The notes beneath the pieces are model-generated. The model was not told the DNA's origin, searched no databases, and worked only from the letters and a program-made list of their open reading frames with translations. From Armatimonadota bacterium (GTDB lineage Bacteria; Sysuimicrobiota; Sysuimicrobiia; Sysuimicrobiales; Humicultoraceae), in contig JACQGZ010000099.1 in the NCBI GenBank assembly GCA_016199305.1, positions 1 to 6,929 on the forward strand: 6,929 nt of DNA, in the 5' to 3' direction. Below, one piece after another: positions 4,813 to 6,929 of this stretch. Numbering within the stretch: position 1 is the stretch's first letter; every line of letters starts with the position of its first letter. The translations under genes and the position numbers were made by a program.

Positions 4813-5439
4813 ATGTCGACCGCGACGGATCGCCAGATCTGGTTCACCCTCGGGGAGGCCAGTCGCCTGCTCGGGGTGGACGCCTCCACGCTGCGCGCCT
4901 GGGCAGACGCCGGACGGGTGCGGGCGTTTCGCACGCCCGGCGGGCACCGCCGCTTCGCCCGGGCCCACCTGCAGGAGTTCCTGCGGAACGGCCGGCCCCG
5001 GCGGCCCTCCCAGGTGGCCCGCTCCATCCACCGTCAGGGAAGCTCCCTGGCGCGGTCCCGATCGGCTCCCGATGCGCCCTGGAGCGCCGCGCTCGACGAG
5101 GCCGCGCGCGCGAAGATCCGGCGAATCTGCCGCGGGCTGATGAACGCGATGATGGGCTTTCTCGCGGGCGGGGCGGGCGGCCGGGGATACCTGCATCAGG
5201 GGGGGCGAGGCGGTCAGCTGCTCGGGCAGATGATGGCCGCCAGAGGTCTCACCCCTGCCCAGGCCGCCCAGGCCTTCCTGCACTTCCGCGGCATCATGAC
5301 GGAGGCGGTGACGACCCGCCTGGCGCTGCCGCCCGATCAGCAGGTCCAGGCGCTGCGCCAGATGGACGCGTTCCTCAGCCACGTCCTCGTGCAGATGCTC
5401 GAGGCCCTCGAGGCGCGGAGGCGCACCATCGTTTCGTGA
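4813..5439 (+). CDS. helix-turn-helix (MerR/excisionase-type) regulator with C-terminal all-helical domain, coupled to hemA
   Basis: The ATG at 4813 gives 208 residues. Residues 11-57 form a winged MerR/excisionase-type DNA-binding domain: FTLGEASRLLGVDASTLRAWADAG, then the wing VRAFRTPGGHRRF and AHLQEFL. A basic Arg/Ser-rich linker (58-92) leads to a predicted all-helical domain (93-203). That domain includes ARAKIRRICRGLMNAMMGFL, a Gly-rich loop, GLTPAQAAQAFLHFRGIMTEAV and QALRQMDAFLSHVLVQMLEALE. It resembles the helical RsbR-N-like/globin-related sensor domains seen behind such HTH domains in other bacteria; this is a likeness by eye, not a search result. An in-frame ATG at 4708 would add 35 residues unlike the family and run through the probable promoter, so it is rejected. 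A weak AGG precedes 4813. The TGA overlaps hemA's GTG by 4 bp (GTGA), tying the regulator's translation to hemA. A role in controlling tetrapyrrole synthesis is inferred from this position. A possible ligand is unknown. Confidence 0.82.
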   Translation: MSTATDRQIWFTLGEASRLLGVDASTLRAWADAGRVRAFRTPGGHRRFARAHLQEFLRNGRPRRPSQVARSIHRQGSSLARSRSAPDAPWSAALDEAARAKIRRICRGLMNAMMGFLAGGAGGRGYLHQGGRGGQLLGQMMAARGLTPAQAAQAFLHFRGIMTEAVTTRLALPPDQQVQALRQMDAFLSHVLVQMLEALEARRRTIVS

Positions 5440-6683
5440 CCGTCCACCTGCTCGCTCTAGACTACCGCCGCCTGCCCCCAGCGATGCGCGCACAGGGCCT
5501 CCTGCCCGAGGCGGAGGCGCCGCGGCTGCTGGGGAGGCTGGCCGCCGGGACCGCGGCCGCCGAGGTCGTGCTCCTGGCGACCTGCCACCGCTGCGAGGTT
5601 TATGCGGTGACCGGCGCCCCCGACCGGCTGGGCGCCGAGGTCAAGGCGGTGCTGCCGATACCCGTCCCTGCAGGGCAGTGGCGGCACCTCTGGGGAGCCG
5701 AGGCCATCGGGCACCTCTGCCGGGTCGCCTGCGGGCTGGACTCGTCGCTGGTGGGGGAGGCGCAGATCCTCGGGCAGGTGCGGCGGGCCTGGCAGGAGGC
5801 GGCGGCCGCTGGCACCGTGGGCAGGATCCTCCATCGCCTCTTCCACCTGGCGGTCTCCGCGGGAAAGCGGGCCCGCCCGCTGCTCGGAACAGATGGGCGG
5901 CTGACCTCCCTGGCCGATCTGGCGGTCCGCCTGGTGGCGGAGCAGGTGGATCCGCTGGCCGGCCGCCGCGCGCTCGTCGTGGGCGCCGGGGCCATGGCCC
6001 GGGCGGCGGTGCAGAGCCTCCTCGCCGCCGGTGTGTCGGAGGTCGTGGTGGCCGCCCGGCATCCGGAGGCGGCGGCCGCTCTCGGTGCGCGGGTCGCCGT
6101 CGCGCCCCTGGACCGGCTGACGGAGGTGCTCGCCGGAGTGGAGGTGGGCCTGACCGCCACCACGGCGCCCGGCTACCTCCTCGATGCGTCGGCGGTGCGC
6201 CGTGTGATGGCCGGGCGGAGTCGGCCCCTGACGCTGGTCGACATCGCCGTTCCCCCGGACATCGACCCGGAGGTGCGCGGCATCGCCGGCATCACTCTCA
6301 TCGACGCCGAGACGATCGCCGAGCGGGCGCGGCAGATGGCCCCCCAGCCTGCAGAGACGCTTGCCCGTGTCGAGGCGGTCGCGGCGAGCACGGCCGCGGC
6401 CTTCGACCGATGGGGACGTGCCAGGGCAGTGGTCCCCGCGATCGTCCGGCTGCGGCGCCGCGCTGAAGAGATCCAGCACGCCGAGCTGGCCAGGGCGCTG
6501 CGCCGCCTCCCGCAGTTGGACGCGCGCGAGCGCGCGGTCGTGACAGCGATGGCGGCGGCGATCGTCAACCGGCTCCTCCACACGCCCACGGCCCGCCTCA
6601 CCGCCGAGGCGGGTCAAGGCAACGGGGAGCCGCTGCGGCGCGCGCTCGAGACCCTCTTCGCCCTGGACCAGGAGGAGAACTGA
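5436..6683 (+). CDS. hemA: glutamyl-tRNA reductase (HemA)
   Basis: This enzyme (EC 1.2.1.70) reduces glutamyl-tRNA(Glu) with NADPH to glutamate-1-semialdehyde, the first committed step of C5 tetrapyrrole synthesis. The 415-residue length is normal. The N-terminal catalytic domain has LATCHRCEVYAV with nucleophile Cys50 and Arg52, then HLCRVACGLDSSLVGEAQILGQV (93-115). The NADPH domain has VVGAGAMARA (181-190), VVVAARHPEAA and TLVDIAVPPDIDPEV (266-280). The C-terminal dimerisation helices carry RLRRRAEEIQHAEL and AIVNRLLHTPTARL (375-388). Departures from the usual pattern are TCHRCE where TCNRTE is common, a Tyr10 where GLNH-type proteins have His, two more cysteines (95, 99), and a loosely matching KRARPLLGTDGRLTSL region (144-159). 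Nucleophile, Arg and Gln110 are kept, so activity is expected. The GTG start overlaps the regulator's stop; the nearest GGAGG is 14 nt upstream, so translational coupling is likely. The stop overlaps the hemC start. Confidence 0.93.
   Translation: MTVHLLALDYRRLPPAMRAQGLLPEAEAPRLLGRLAAGTAAAEVVLLATCHRCEVYAVTGAPDRLGAEVKAVLPIPVPAGQWRHLWGAEAIGHLCRVACGLDSSLVGEAQILGQVRRAWQEAAAAGTVGRILHRLFHLAVSAGKRARPLLGTDGRLTSLADLAVRLVAEQVDPLAGRRALVVGAGAMARAAVQSLLAAGVSEVVVAARHPEAAAALGARVAVAPLDRLTEVLAGVEVGLTATTAPGYLLDASAVRRVMAGRSRPLTLVDIAVPPDIDPEVRGIAGITLIDAETIAERARQMAPQPAETLARVEAVAASTAAAFDRWGRARAVVPAIVRLRRRAEEIQHAELARALRRLPQLDARERAVVTAMAAAIVNRLLHTPTARLTAEAGQGNGEPLRRALETLFALDQEEN
6670..6675 (+). promoter_or_regulatory. 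strong Shine-Dalgarno site for hemC inside the hemA end
   Basis: AGGAGG ends 7 nt before the hemC ATG at 6683, within the last codons of hemA. It is the strongest ribosome site in this operon and suggests hemC can initiate well on its own besides being coupled through TGATG. Confidence 0.75.
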
Positions 6684-6929
6684 TGCGCCTGCGCCTGGCG
6701 ACCCGCGGCAGCGCCCTCGCCCGTGCCCAGGCGGCTCTGATCGCGGACGCGCTGCACCGGCGCCACCCGGACCTCGCCGTGGAGGTGGTGGTGATCGCAA
6801 CCGGGGGTGACCGGAGCCGCCGGGCGGCGGCAGCGGATGCCGAGTCGGCGAAGGGCCTCTTCACGAAGGAGATCGAGGAGGCACTCCTTCGGGGAGAGGT
6901 GGACCTGGCGGTCCACAGCCTGAAGGACC
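6683..6929 (+). CDS. hemC: porphobilinogen deaminase / hydroxymethylbilane synthase, 5' part (runs off the window)
   Basis: Eighty-two codons are present before the window ends; the full protein is usually about 300 residues. HemC (EC 2.5.1.61) joins four porphobilinogens on a dipyrromethane cofactor to make hydroxymethylbilane. The N-terminus MRLRLATRGSALARAQA matches the family's ATR-S-LA-Q opening, with Arg8 equivalent to E. coli Arg11. KGLFTKEIEEALLRGEVDLAVHSLKD (57-82) is the hallmark block: Lys57, Lys81 and, on the last complete codon, Asp82 correspond to E. coli Lys59, Lys83 and catalytic Asp84. The segment between TGGD and KGLF (about 44-56) is Arg/Ala-rich and lacks the usual PLA-IGG pattern. 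The ATG overlaps the hemA stop by one base (TGATG) and has a strong AGGAGG. The cofactor-binding cysteine lies outside the window. Confidence 0.93.
   Translation, partial: MRLRLATRGSALARAQAALIADALHRRHPDLAVEVVVIATGGDRSRRAAAADAESAKGLFTKEIEEALLRGEVDLAVHSLKD

Noticed and set aside
5399..5415. CTCGAGG repeated twice near the end of the HTH gene
   Set aside because: It encodes the in-frame helix MLEALEARRR and is explained by coding for a repeated Leu-Glu pattern, so no separate site is needed.
5457..6800. 447-codon open frame on the minus strand opposite hemA and hemC
   Set aside because: It is antisense to two clear genes, has low-complexity Arg/Gly/Pro-rich composition, and is explained by third-position GC bias.

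Overview
This is a GC-rich bacterial chromosomal segment with dense, ordinary housekeeping-type gene content. YajC marks it as bacterial. Glutamyl-tRNA reductase followed by porphobilinogen deaminase shows that tetrapyrroles are made by the C5 pathway. The high GC content, strong third-position G/C bias, short gaps and frequent ATGA/GTGA overlaps fit a compact GC-rich genome, possibly a thermophilic or deep-branching environmental lineage. The sequence alone does not fix the phylum. No mobile element, CRISPR array, tRNA or rRNA was seen.

Layout: (1) positions 1-647 hold the 3' part of a secreted-type polyhydroxybutyrate depolymerase/LpqC-like esterase, followed by a four-helix membrane protein (679-1083). 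(2) A minus-strand gene of unknown function (1566-1093) converges on the membrane gene, leaving 9 bp between them. (3) A 272-bp spacer (1567-1838) holds regulatory sites and hairpins but no convincing gene. (4) A plus-strand set yajC - glutamate dehydrogenase - HD-domain phosphohydrolase (1839-4026) is joined by two 4-bp ATGA overlaps. (5) A minus-strand seven-helix membrane protein (4714-4004) overlaps the 3' end of the HD gene tail to tail. (6) After a 98-bp divergent spacer, a helix-turn-helix regulator (4813-5439), hemA (5436-6683) and the start of hemC (6683 to the window end) form a second tightly coupled operon.

How the genes fit together: HemA reduces glutamyl-tRNA(Glu) to glutamate-1-semialdehyde. 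HemC polymerises four porphobilinogens into hydroxymethylbilane later in the same pathway. The regulator translated into hemA by a GTGA overlap is a natural candidate for a local controller of tetrapyrrole supply. In the other operon YajC, normally next to secD/secF, is followed by glutamate dehydrogenase and a metal-dependent HD hydrolase, a less expected partnership.

The points most worth a second look are the HTH plus all-helical-domain regulator coupled to hemA, the divergent active-site neighbourhood and extra cysteines of HemA, the yajC-gdh-HD arrangement, and GC-rich hairpins without U-tracts at both convergent gene junctions. I found no clear evidence of a wholly new system.
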